From NCBI RefSeq assembly GCF_900107695.1, contig NZ_FNQP01000032.1:1-35680 (forward strand): a stretch of DNA of 35,680 bases, given 5' to 3'. A program made the position numbers and the translations under genes. Every line of letters starts with the position of its first letter. Within the stretch, counting starts at the first letter, position 1. The notes under the pieces are model-generated. The model did not search any database. It was given only the letters and a program-made list of their open reading frames with translations, and was not told where the DNA came from. Below, in pieces: positions 8,068 through 16,527 of the stretch. The stretch is from Thiothrix caldifontis (GTDB lineage: Bacteria > Pseudomonadota > Gammaproteobacteria > Thiotrichales > Thiotrichaceae).

Positions 8068-8628
8068 ATGAAAAAAGCACTCGCCACCTCACTGTTAGCA
8101 CTGGGTTTATTCGCAGGCTCCACAGCACACGCGGATGATTACACCATCGACACCGAAGGGATGCACGCTTTCATCCAGTTTCGCATCCAACACTTGGGCT
8201 ATAGCTGGCTGTACGGGCGTTTTGACAAATTCAGCGGCAATTTCAGCTACGACGAAGCCAAACCCGAAGCCGCTAAAGTGGAAGTGACCATCGACACCAC
8301 CAGCGTCAACAGCAACCACGCCGAGCGCGACAAGCACTTGAGCAGTGAAGATTTTCTGGACGTTGCTAAATTCCCTGAAGCCAAATTCGTCAGCACCAAA
8401 TACAGCAGCGGCAAGCTGGAAGGCAATTTAACCCTGCACGGTGTGACCAAACCGATCACGATTGACGTGAAGGAAATCGGTGCAGGTGCTGACCCGTGGG
8501 GCGGTTTCCGCCGTGGGTTTGAAGGCAGCACCAAATTTGCCCTCGCCGATTTCGGCATTGAAAAAGATTTGGGGCCAGCGTCCAAAGAAGTCGAGATGAT
8601 TTTGTCAATTGAAGGCGTGAAGAAGTAA
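8068..8628 (+). CDS. YceI family periplasmic protein
   Basis: The 186-residue protein has a clear Sec signal peptide of about 22 residues ending AHA, then a YceI lipocalin-like domain, including the segment DTTSVNSNHAERDKHL and the C-terminal half GNLTLHGVTKPITIDVKE. Members bind long isoprenoid chains such as ubiquinone or polyprenols in the periplasm. AAAGGAGATTCAC precedes the ATG. It is the last gene of the pirin-b561-YceI unit and is followed by a strong G+C hairpin that also faces the convergent patatin gene. Confidence 0.95.
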   Translation: MKKALATSLLALGLFAGSTAHADDYTIDTEGMHAFIQFRIQHLGYSWLYGRFDKFSGNFSYDEAKPEAAKVEVTIDTTSVNSNHAERDKHLSSEDFLDVAKFPEAKFVSTKYSSGKLEGNLTLHGVTKPITIDVKEIGAGADPWGGFRRGFEGSTKFALADFGIEKDLGPASKEVEMILSIEGVKK

Positions 8629-8634
8629 CTTTCT

Positions 8635-8680
8635 TGCCCCCTCGCCCCTTGCGGGAGAGGGGGTTGGGGGTGAGGGGTTT
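8635..8680. terminator. G+C-rich intergenic hairpin, likely bidirectional terminator or REP-like repeat
   Basis: Between the convergent YceI and patatin genes, CCCCCTC (8637-8643) pairs with GAGGGGG (8657-8663) around a GCCCCTTGCGGGA core, and is followed by a further TTGGGGGTGAGGGG run. It ends in TTT on the plus side. This type of CCCTC...GAGGG element recurs as an intergenic repeat in many bacterial genomes. It probably blocks read-through in both directions. Confidence 0.6.
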
Positions 8681-8682
8681 CC

Positions 8683-10866
8683 CTAAAAATCCCGCCCAAA
8701 ATTAAAATACGCCTCCTGATCCAAGCCCTGAGTTTTGCGCACCCCAATAAATGCAGGCCCTACGGGTGTTTCCCCGCCCACAAACACCGACCCCGTACCA
8801 CGCAAATCGCCCAATGCCACATCCTCCGCCTCCTGCCAAGCTTGCCGCGCTCCCACGGATGCGCCCACGTGCACTTTGGCAATCTGTGGCACTTCCGCCA
8901 GTTCGCGCATATACGTCAGTGAACCATCCAGCGTGTAATTGCCAATCAACTGGTCATTATCCGTAAACGCCAAGCGCCCGGTCTGCAATGCAGCACCCGT
9001 GCTATACAACAAGCCCTCTTCATTATTGGCATTTGCCTCCAGCCGCCCGCTGGCAATCAGACGGTGCTTATCTTTGCTCCACACCTGTTCACGTTCCAAC
9101 TCAATGCGCGAAACATCCGTGTCACTGCCCAATGCTTTGATGCCGTGTGTATACGTTGCACTCATGCGCCCGCCTTTCGTCGGAAAATTCACCGAATCCA
9201 GCGTATCCGCCCGATATTGTAATTTCAGCCCCGCCTCGTTCAACGAATCACCGGGCAGCGTTAAGGTGCCGGTTTTCACTTCCGGTTCAATGCGCTGGAA
9301 GAATATTCCGGCACGCGCTTCAGCGCTATTATTGAGCGCTCGCCCAACATCCACTTGAACGCCTGCTTCAGCCGCGCGTAATTCTGCCACTTGCTGCGCC
9401 CCATCCAAAATACTGGCATCCCGTTCCTGATACCACGCACGCGGGGCGACAAACGTGGCATTATGATCGTGCAGGGGATGATGCAATTCGGCAGAAGCCA
9501 GCATCCGTTCGCCGATCACGCCTTGCAGCCGTAACTCTGTGCCTTGCGCCGTCAGCCCTTGGCGTACGTATTTCACCCCAGCCTGATACCCGGTATCACC
9601 GTTGAAATTATCACTCAACGCAAACCCCGTGCTGACCCGTTGCTCACCCTGATCCGCCTTACGCGCCATTACTTTGAGGTCGTAATCACCATCCGGGCGG
9701 TGCGTCAAGTGATAGTCCACCAAGCTGAAATACCCCAAGCCATAGACCCGCTCCAGCCCTGCTTGTAAGCGCTGATCGTCCAACACCTCACCGGGCTGGA
9801 TACCCAGTTGTTGCCGCACCAGCTTATCGCTCAACGATGACTCATTTTCAAGCTGAATTGCTGCCACCCGAATCGGCGTGTCTTGGTTGTTTTGTTGTGC
9901 CACTGCCCGCCGAGGCGTTGCCCCCGCAAGTGCCGCCAATTGCTGCAAGGCGGGTAATTGCGCTTGCGCCCCCTGCACCCCCAGCGGAATGGTTTCTTTC
10001 ACACGATCAAAGGCAAGATTGCCAATCCCCCCTACCGGCGGCTCAATCAAAATATCAACACCCTTACGAATCAGCTTGAGTTGGCTGGCGCTACTTTTGC
10101 GCATCAACAAATCCATCGACTGCAAACTAATATCCAGTGCCGAATTCAACTCGCGGTTGGTTTCTGAGGGAATACTGGACACAATCACAATATCTGCGCC
10201 CATTTGCTTGGCAATATCCACGGGCAAATTGTTTGACACCAAACCGTCCACCAGCAAACGGTTGTCGATCGTCACGGGTGCAAACAGCCCCGGAATCGAC
10301 ATACTCGCCCGCACCGCCGTTGCCAGATTGCCCTGTTTCAACACCACGACGTCACCCGTGCGAATGTCGGTTGCCACCGCCCGAAACGGGATCGGCAAAC
10401 GGTCAAAATCACTCACCCGCTCCACCGGCTTCAACAAGCGCCGTAATTCAAACATTAAACGTTGCCCGTCAATCAAACCGCTGGGTAATTTCACCCCGTC
10501 TTTGGACACGCCCACGCTGAACGCACTGAAAAAGTCGGCGCTTTGCTGCTTTTGTTGGTAAGACTTGTTTTGGTGGGAAGCATCATCGCGGAACAGGCTG
10601 AGCCAATCCAATTCATTCACCACTGTTTCAATTTCAGCGGCACTCATGCCGGAAGCGTATAAACTGCCGACAATTGCGCCCATGCTATTGCCTGCAATCA
10701 CGTCGATGGGAATATTATTGGCTTCGAGCACTTTGAGTACACCGACGTGGGAAACGCCTGCCGCACCGCCGCCGCCGAGTACCAGACCGATTTTGGGGCG
10801 ATCTTGAGCGTAGGCGAGATTCGCGCACAAGCACCATGCCATCAATACAGTAAACAATGTTTTCAT
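8683..10866 (-). CDS. Patatin-like phospholipase with POTRA and outer-membrane barrel (PlpD-like, type Vd)
   Basis: From the ATG at 10866 the protein has 727 residues. A signal peptide (about residues 1-20, ending AYA) is followed by a patatin domain with oxyanion loop GGGGAAG (31-37), the nucleophile Ser61 in GNSMG and the dyad Asp in LLVDGLVSNN. Next come a POTRA-like segment (about 325-400) and an Omp85-type beta-barrel ending FNFGRDF with a C-terminal Phe. This is the layout of the PlpD/FplA group: a lipase exported to the outer membrane, acting on phospholipids. The start follows GAGGG by 6 bases. A TTG two codons upstream is less likely. It stands alone, convergent with YceI. Confidence 0.94.
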   Translation of the reverse strand: MKTLFTVLMAWCLCANLAYAQDRPKIGLVLGGGGAAGVSHVGVLKVLEANNIPIDVIAGNSMGAIVGSLYASGMSAAEIETVVNELDWLSLFRDDASHQNKSYQQKQQSADFFSAFSVGVSKDGVKLPSGLIDGQRLMFELRRLLKPVERVSDFDRLPIPFRAVATDIRTGDVVVLKQGNLATAVRASMSIPGLFAPVTIDNRLLVDGLVSNNLPVDIAKQMGADIVIVSSIPSETNRELNSALDISLQSMDLLMRKSSASQLKLIRKGVDILIEPPVGGIGNLAFDRVKETIPLGVQGAQAQLPALQQLAALAGATPRRAVAQQNNQDTPIRVAAIQLENESSLSDKLVRQQLGIQPGEVLDDQRLQAGLERVYGLGYFSLVDYHLTHRPDGDYDLKVMARKADQGEQRVSTGFALSDNFNGDTGYQAGVKYVRQGLTAQGTELRLQGVIGERMLASAELHHPLHDHNATFVAPRAWYQERDASILDGAQQVAELRAAEAGVQVDVGRALNNSAEARAGIFFQRIEPEVKTGTLTLPGDSLNEAGLKLQYRADTLDSVNFPTKGGRMSATYTHGIKALGSDTDVSRIELEREQVWSKDKHRLIASGRLEANANNEEGLLYSTGAALQTGRLAFTDNDQLIGNYTLDGSLTYMRELAEVPQIAKVHVGASVGARQAWQEAEDVALGDLRGTGSVFVGGETPVGPAFIGVRKTQGLDQEAYFNFGRDF

Positions 10867-11002
10867 TATCAACCCTCAAAGTAGCCTATTATTACATTTT
10901 CACCACATTGATCTAGCCCAGCAAACCCGGACACCCCAAGAAGTGAGTACACTAGGGAACCTCTAAAAACCCGACGTGTTGCAGCGGTTAGCCTTGACCT
11001 AG
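10867..11002. other. Intergenic junction between patatin gene and IS66 remnant
   Basis: The stretch holds the patatin ribosome-binding region and then non-coding sequence with AGGGAACCTCTAAAAACC (about 10953-10970), which resembles the ends of some IS elements. No tRNA or complete gene is seen. The last eight bases, TGACCTAG (10995-11002), recur at 11936-11943 on the other side of the transposase remnant. Confidence 0.4.
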
Positions 11003-11932
11003 TGGTCAGTTCCGCCTGTCCATGCGCCAGATTCAAGTCCTGTTGTGGGAAATGTGCCAAGTGCGCTTCAGCACTAGGGCGATCAGTAATGCCCAAGGCA
11101 AAGCCATTCCGTGGATGGAGCCGCTATACCGTCAGGTAGGCCAGTATCGCGGACAAGCGGTATGCCACGCCGATGAAACCCGCCATTATCGCGGGACGAA
11201 CACTTACTGGTTATGGGCATTGGCTGACCATAGCGTGAGTTACTTCATGACCCATTACTCACGCGGCAATGCCGCCGCCGATGCCTTGTTGGGCAGCTTT
11301 ACTGGCTATCTGGTCACCGACCACTTCAGTGGTTACGGCAACGTCCCACCCGAACGGCGGCAACTGTGTTTGGCGCATTTGATCCGCCACTTCCGCAAAA
11401 TGGCGGGGCGTTACGGCGAAGGGGGAAGCGTGGGCAAACGCCTGTTGTTACTCGCCTATACCACCGTCCGCACCCATCACTGCTGGCAACAACAACCCGA
11501 CCAATCCGCCCGCTACCGACGGCGGATACTCCGCTTGCGCCGTAGTTTCCTGGCCACGCTCAACAAGGGGCTGGCCTTGGAGCATTGCAAACGCACCACC
11601 AACCAATGCAAGCATCTGCTCAAAGATGAGGCAATGTGCTGGACTTTCCTCAAGGATGACCGCATTCCTCTCACCAATAACCGTGCCGAGCGGGTGATCA
11701 GGCCGTATGTGCAATGGCGTAAAACCAGCTTTGCCAGCCCATCGGCACAAGGTGACAGGTTTCGCCCAATGGCGCTGACAGTCTTGGGGACGGCTCGTCA
11801 ATTGGGGATGAATATTGCGACATTGATGCGGGACGTTTGCTCCCAAGGCTTGGCTCATAAGCCTGTCTCAGTCCGCTTCCCTTTGAGTCAATCCAGTGCC
11901 TACAACCCGCTACAGATAGCGTGAACGCTTAC
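11003..11932 (+). mobile_element. 5'-truncated IS66-family element
   Basis: The segment contains the catalytic half of an IS66 transposase and ends with GTGAACGCTTAC (11921-11932), the reverse of the GTAAGCG-type termini of IS66 elements. No matching left terminus and none of the IS66 accessory ORFs are present upstream: in-frame homology stops close to 11005, next to an in-frame TGA at 10995. The element is therefore a right-end fragment, not able to move by itself. The repeat TGACCTAG brackets it at 10995-11002 and 11936-11943. Confidence 0.7.
11022..11924 (+). pseudogene. IS66-family transposase, catalytic half (N-terminus missing)
   Basis: The 300-residue product is the C-terminal part of an IS66 transposase. 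Visible acidic residues of the DDE site are Asp in CHADETRHYRG, Asp in LVTDHFSGYG and Glu in LTNNRAERVIRPY. Complete IS66 transposases have roughly 450-520 residues and an N-terminal zinc-binding and leucine-zipper region that is lacking here. In-frame sequence before the ATG matches the family for only a few codons (FRLSMRQIQ) before a stop. It lies just downstream of the TIR/GH15-like operon on the opposite strand, typical debris at the edge of an acquired island. Confidence 0.85.
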
Positions 11933-12022
11933 GTGTGACCTAGAGTATAAGGAACCCTCAAGACTGTCCTAAATCATTAAACCATTACATAAGCGATTGA
12001 TTTTAGATGTGAACACTTACGA
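11933..12022. other. Intergenic segment with a second IS66-end-like sequence
   Basis: The 90 bases between the transposase remnant and the stop of the GH15-like gene contain no gene. GTGAACACTTACG at 12009-12021 repeats, with one mismatch, GTGAACGCTTACG at 11921-11933, in the same orientation. It may be the right end of a second, otherwise lost IS66 copy or a preferred sequence duplicated during insertion. Confidence 0.4.
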
Positions 12023-13321
12023 TCACTGTTTGGCTGTCACCTCAAGCTGATGGAATGCCAACATCAGGTTAGCCTGCGTCCACAACAGTGGGGTGGCGTC
12101 GTTAGGCCGGTAAGACTTGCCTTTCAGGTAGTAAAGCTCGGGGCATAAAAATTCCTGGAAACCGCTGTCAGCTCCGGTCAGTTGCCCCAATGAGCGGTTA
12201 AAATAGTGGATTTGCTTCTTATAATAGTTTTTATCGCCAGTGGCTTCATAATATTTGCCGTAGATAACAGACATAATTGGGTCAAAGATGCACCATTGGG
12301 CTTCTTCATCACTTTTCACCAAAGCATCACGTTCTGACATATTTTCACTGACATTAATGGTGCGCTCTTCTGGAGGCAACAATTCATCGTAGTTGGCGCA
12401 CCAATAGGAATCATTGAGATAACGCTTGATCCCATACGCCCCTTTCAGGTGAATCTCCACATTTTCCAAAATAATCTCTGCAATTTCCTTGGCCACAACA
12501 TCCAGCGGGTAAATCAGGAACAGCAAAGCGGAATCGTATGGGCGTTCATGTCCTGGCTGGATGCACTCATCAGGCAAAATTTCATTGAGTGCCTGCTTTC
12601 CTTGCACAAGTAATCCATTTATCAAACCGCCGTCAATCTCCCTGCCCAGACTAGTGAATGAAGTAACATTATTTTGGTCAAGCAATTGTTGCAATAACGT
12701 GAGAGCAGCCACCACCACTCCAATACTGGATGCCTCTACCTTACGCGCCTCTTCCCAATGACCGCTATCTTCATCTTCCCAATAACGGATATTTTCAAAA
12801 AACTGCACAAACCAGCCTAAAATATCCCAAGAATCTTTGTCCGGACGAATGTGCCCAGCCAACGCAAGCTTGCAATACAGCCAAAGGAAATACCCTAAGG
12901 CATCATTCTGGGCATGAGACCATTCACCTTCTAAGTCTTCCATAGTCTTGCCCTCAAATTTGATATGAGGGCGGTCGTTCACCGTAATGAGTTCTTTACT
13001 GGAATGGATTGCTTTTATCCACCTATCGCGTTGTTTCGAGAAGTAAAGCAGTAAAGCCTGAACATTTTTTATCGCAATGTCGATTTGCCCATTCACAAAA
13101 TGTGCATGGGCAACATGCACATTATCGCGCACCCATATCTTATCGTAACCCGTGTAATCGCCTTGTTTGCTAAGGTGCGCAGCAGGAAACAAGCCACTAT
13201 CCAACATTGGAAAAAGAAATGTTCCTTTATCAGAGAGGAATTTTTTTATTTCTTTTACACTTGAACATCCATATGAACTATCTGCGTATCTCAGCAAATT
13301 ATCATTATTAATAATAACCAT
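12023..13321 (-). CDS. GH15/phosphorylase-kinase-alpha-like (alpha/alpha)6-barrel protein
   Basis: The 432-residue protein resembles the glycoside hydrolase 15 domain shared by glucoamylases and the regulatory subunits of phosphorylase kinase. Supporting segments are YDKIWVRDNVHVA (residues 59-71), SHAQNDALGYFLWLY, the acidic HWEEARKVEASSIG, placed like the general-acid Glu of glucoamylases, and a C-terminal FLCPELYYLKG. No signal peptide is seen, so it is probably cytoplasmic. Enzyme activity is uncertain. The ATG at 13321 has GGAG 9 bases before it and is preferred over a TTG 15 bases upstream. The gene begins 24 bases after the TIR-STAND gene and is almost certainly co-transcribed with it. 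Its role in that pair is unknown. Confidence 0.72.
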   Translation of the reverse strand: MVIINNDNLLRYADSSYGCSSVKEIKKFLSDKGTFLFPMLDSGLFPAAHLSKQGDYTGYDKIWVRDNVHVAHAHFVNGQIDIAIKNVQALLLYFSKQRDRWIKAIHSSKELITVNDRPHIKFEGKTMEDLEGEWSHAQNDALGYFLWLYCKLALAGHIRPDKDSWDILGWFVQFFENIRYWEDEDSGHWEEARKVEASSIGVVVAALTLLQQLLDQNNVTSFTSLGREIDGGLINGLLVQGKQALNEILPDECIQPGHERPYDSALLFLIYPLDVVAKEIAEIILENVEIHLKGAYGIKRYLNDSYWCANYDELLPPEERTINVSENMSERDALVKSDEEAQWCIFDPIMSVIYGKYYEATGDKNYYKKQIHYFNRSLGQLTGADSGFQEFLCPELYYLKGKSYRPNDATPLLWTQANLMLAFHQLEVTAKQ

Positions 13322-13345
13322 GAGTAATATCTCCAAATATCAGTA

Positions 13346-16063
13346 TTAGGAAAATCCCTTCAAAGAGCCTTTTGCTTTTCTTGCTTTTCTCAACTCATCC
13401 TGGATTTCATCGTAGCATTTTTCGCCCAACTGCTTGCAAAGCTCCCCTAACCTCTCTAGAACACGGCATCTTTCTTCACTGTAACGGTACTCATCATTAA
13501 GACACTTGAGGCTTTCTTCATAATTTTTCTTAGCTTCTCCATAGTCACGCTCTTTTTCATGAATTATTCCAAGCCCCATGTAAGAGACGCCCAATTCAAA
13601 TCTATATGCAATAGAGCTTAATTTTTTAAGACTTTTTAAATAATATTTTTTAGCCTCATCATAACTTCCTTCTAGCCCATGAAGCTCCCCCCTTAGCCTA
13701 TGAAGCTCCCCCCAACGATTCAATAATTGCCCATACCGTGAATCATCATCACTTTTTCGTTCCTCGCTCAATTTAAAATTTTTATTTGCTTCATTAAAGC
13801 TTGAGGTGGATTTATCTTCTTCAAATTTACGGGTGTAAAGCCATCCCAAATTATTGTAAGTTTGGGCGTATTCAGTCTTAATTTCTTTAATTACTTTATC
13901 ATCGACACCATCCCTATCTTTTTGATCAATAATATCTCTACACAGATCTAGAGCCATTGCATATTTTTTTTCAGCATTAATGTATTTCTCTTTAGCTTCA
14001 TCAGGTTTTCCTTCAGAATATTTTTCTTTACCTTGCTGTTGTAAGGTAAAGCCCAAACTATTATAAGTTTTTGGTAGTTTATGCCGTCTCTTATCATTTT
14101 TATTGTCTTTTAAAACCTCTTGTTGAAGCTTTATGCTCTCATTATAATGCTTGCAAGCCTTTTCAAAGTCTGATTGAAACTGAAAACAAACGCCAAGATC
14201 ATTATGCAACACAGCTTGTCCCCAGGTATCTTGACGTTTATCTAAAGCTTTGATGTATAAATTTTCACAATCCTTAAGATGCCCTCTTCTAATCATAAAC
14301 TGCAACACAGAGTCAACTATCTTGAAGAAGGTCTCAATATCATTGTTTTCACAAGAAATCATCGCACAATCATAAAGATTTCGCCATTCGATATCAAACC
14401 AATCCAATGCATCACAAATAACTTCTTGAGCATTATCGTCTGAATTTGCAGGCTCAATTATTTCAGCTTGTTTTTCTGCCAAACAAGCTAGCCTTAACGA
14501 TACTGATTTTAAGCGCTCTTCGTTATCAATCTTCTGTAAAACTTTTTTTCTTACTAAAGGGGCGGCAAAGTAACTACGAGAAATCATGTGATCTTTATGT
14601 TCTTCTTTTTTAAGCTTATCTTCTTTTCGCCGTCCTTTTTCCAATAAATCATAATCAATACATTTCTTTACCGCACTTTGCCAATCTGGCACATCACTTA
14701 TTTCAGAAAGGGTATAAAAGCTACTAACCTCTCCATTAAGAAGGCTGCATAAATTCAATATTTCTTTTGCATCATCATCAAGTCTGTCTTCGTATATTTT
14801 ATCAATCTCATCCTCCCAGAATCGAATAATCATCTTGTCATCCTTGCTTCTTTTCTTAAAATCATAATCTTTGACTTTTTTAACAAACTCTCTCAAATCA
14901 AGATGCGAGTACTTATTCACCAGCTTCTCAATAAGAAATGGCGAGTAGTTAACTTCCTTGCAAATATCACTAATTATTCCTTTGTCAGAAATGTCGGTTT
15001 TTTCTGGCCAACACTGTTGAAATAGTATTTCAGCGTCTGAAGATTTAAGCCCATGAATAGATTTACCCTTAAAATCATCAATAAGATCATGCTTATAATT
15101 AGCGACCAATAATATATGTGATTTTTTTGAAGCACTTTTCAGCCAGTGAACAATTTTTTCATTAATTGATTCAGTTCTGATTTTATCAATAACAATTAAG
15201 CATTTACTAGTCTCCAGATGATCTTCTAAACGTTGCTCACACTCTTTTATTTCAAATTTATCAGATGGCGTTCCCATTAAATGATATAAGATTTGGCGCA
15301 AGAATTTTTCATAAATACGAAAATCCTCCTGCTCAAAGTTTATATAAGCTATACCGCCAAGAAAATCATTATTTTGACAAGCCTTATATGCAAAGTACCT
15401 AACCACGGTACTTTTTCCATTTCCAAATAGGCCATACACAATTATCCCCCCGCACTTTGACTTTGTTGTTATGTCATGCAACCATTTAACAGTCTCTTCC
15501 CTTCCAATAAAACTCTCCGGTGATTCTATGATAGAACCACAATTTTTCGATGTCTGCACGTCCCAAGAAAAAGAATTTAGATCATTTGGGTCGCGATTTT
15601 TCAAAATCTCGTCAACTTTTTCTTCAATATCTTTTACAATCTCAGTCCATAATTTATTCCTATTTGCTTCTTCTTTCTCGTGACCGACCCAATTTTCACC
15701 TTTCGGCACACATTGTGTATCACCGATCAAACCTTGATAAAGACAAGATTTCAGATATATTCCGACAAGCGCGACATCATGCTCTTTGCGCAGTTCCTTT
15801 CCTAATTCAAGTTCGCGATTACAATATTCAGAAGCAACAAAATCAGGCGAAAGCAGAAACAAAATCATGTCGGAACTTTTTAGATTTTTTTGAATTTTAG
15901 TATCCCATAATTCGCCTGCTTTTATTTTTGTATCATCCCATACAGTAATTTTTTTTTGACTCACCAAACTACCAAGATGTTTTTTAAACTCTTTAAAACA
16001 GCTCTCATCTTCACTGGAATAAGAGCAAAAAATTTTCACTGGCGCGACAGACTGTTCCACCAT
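13346..16063 (-). CDS. TIR-STAND NTPase-TPR protein (NLR-like, probable anti-phage defence)
   Basis: This 905-residue protein has three parts. Residues 8-150 form a TIR domain: KIFCSYSSEDE (10-20), VWDDTKIKAGE (41-51), and SPDFVASEYCNRELE (72-86), with Glu84 at the position of the catalytic Glu of NAD-cleaving TIRs. Residues 185-500 form a STAND/NB-ARC-like NTPase: FIGREETV, Walker A GLFGNGKST (211-219), Walker B CLIVIDKI with Asp293 followed by Lys instead of a second acid. From about residue 600, roughly six tetratricopeptide repeats follow, probably the sensor. TIR-STAND proteins are known to deplete NAD on phage infection; that role is inferred here. AGGAGG precedes the ATG. Its base composition is visibly richer in A+T than the surrounding genes, suggesting transfer. 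Confidence 0.88.
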   Translation of the reverse strand: MVEQSVAPVKIFCSYSSEDESCFKEFKKHLGSLVSQKKITVWDDTKIKAGELWDTKIQKNLKSSDMILFLLSPDFVASEYCNRELELGKELRKEHDVALVGIYLKSCLYQGLIGDTQCVPKGENWVGHEKEEANRNKLWTEIVKDIEEKVDEILKNRDPNDLNSFSWDVQTSKNCGSIIESPESFIGREETVKWLHDITTKSKCGGIIVYGLFGNGKSTVVRYFAYKACQNNDFLGGIAYINFEQEDFRIYEKFLRQILYHLMGTPSDKFEIKECEQRLEDHLETSKCLIVIDKIRTESINEKIVHWLKSASKKSHILLVANYKHDLIDDFKGKSIHGLKSSDAEILFQQCWPEKTDISDKGIISDICKEVNYSPFLIEKLVNKYSHLDLREFVKKVKDYDFKKRSKDDKMIIRFWEDEIDKIYEDRLDDDAKEILNLCSLLNGEVSSFYTLSEISDVPDWQSAVKKCIDYDLLEKGRRKEDKLKKEEHKDHMISRSYFAAPLVRKKVLQKIDNEERLKSVSLRLACLAEKQAEIIEPANSDDNAQEVICDALDWFDIEWRNLYDCAMISCENNDIETFFKIVDSVLQFMIRRGHLKDCENLYIKALDKRQDTWGQAVLHNDLGVCFQFQSDFEKACKHYNESIKLQQEVLKDNKNDKRRHKLPKTYNSLGFTLQQQGKEKYSEGKPDEAKEKYINAEKKYAMALDLCRDIIDQKDRDGVDDKVIKEIKTEYAQTYNNLGWLYTRKFEEDKSTSSFNEANKNFKLSEERKSDDDSRYGQLLNRWGELHRLRGELHGLEGSYDEAKKYYLKSLKKLSSIAYRFELGVSYMGLGIIHEKERDYGEAKKNYEESLKCLNDEYRYSEERCRVLERLGELCKQLGEKCYDEIQDELRKARKAKGSLKGFS

Positions 16064-16527
16064 ACAATCCTCCTATAGAAAATAATTTATTATTATTATT
16101 GGCTATTTCCCCTCCCCGCTTTTTGAGTGTAGAAAACGTTCTCTGACTTTGCCACAATTTTTTTGCCTGCGCGTGACAAAACATAAGATAACACCTAAAA
16201 GCCCAGCAGTTCCCGCTATTCACTCGGACTCCGAGTTTCGTAGACTTGCCATCGCTTTAATTTTTCAGGTAAAAGCCTATCCTTCAAGCTTTGAAAGCCT
16301 GCCTGAATGCCGCCAGACCGCCTACAACCCAACACCCTGTTGGAAAACCTCAGTACACCACAATGCTTGGTTAGTAGTGAGTCAGACCTGATTCAATCAC
16401 TTATAAATCAAATAGCTAATATTGGCTTTTTTTATAGTCTCATCGCTTCAATGTTTACTACACATGAAAGTTTGGCTCGCAACTAAAATCAAGAAATCAG
16501 GCACTAAAAGCTAGGGATAACCCGATA
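16064..16527. other. Non-coding stretch between TIR-STAND gene and xth
   Basis: About 460 bases lie upstream of the TIR gene and downstream of xth. Near the TIR start are the ribosome-binding site AGGAGG and an A+T-rich tract with a TTATTATTATTATT repeat (16088-16103) that may hold the promoter of the TIR operon. The rest shows no convincing gene, tRNA or inverted repeat. An 80-codon ORF on the plus strand (16149-16391) has no recognisable domain and no convincing ribosome-binding site. This is probably the right edge of the acquired island. Confidence 0.45.

Noticed and set aside
11448-11858. 136-codon ORF on the minus strand inside the IS66 remnant
   Set aside because: Shadow of the transposase frame, which has the DDE residues.
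16149-16391. 80-codon ORF in the gap between the TIR and xth genes
   Set aside because: No ribosome-binding site, no recognisable domain, composition like random sequence.
16064-16527. Possible tRNA or small RNA gene at the island edge
   Set aside because: I could not find a cloverleaf, a CCA end or a clear attachment-site repeat by eye; a tRNA search program would be decisive.
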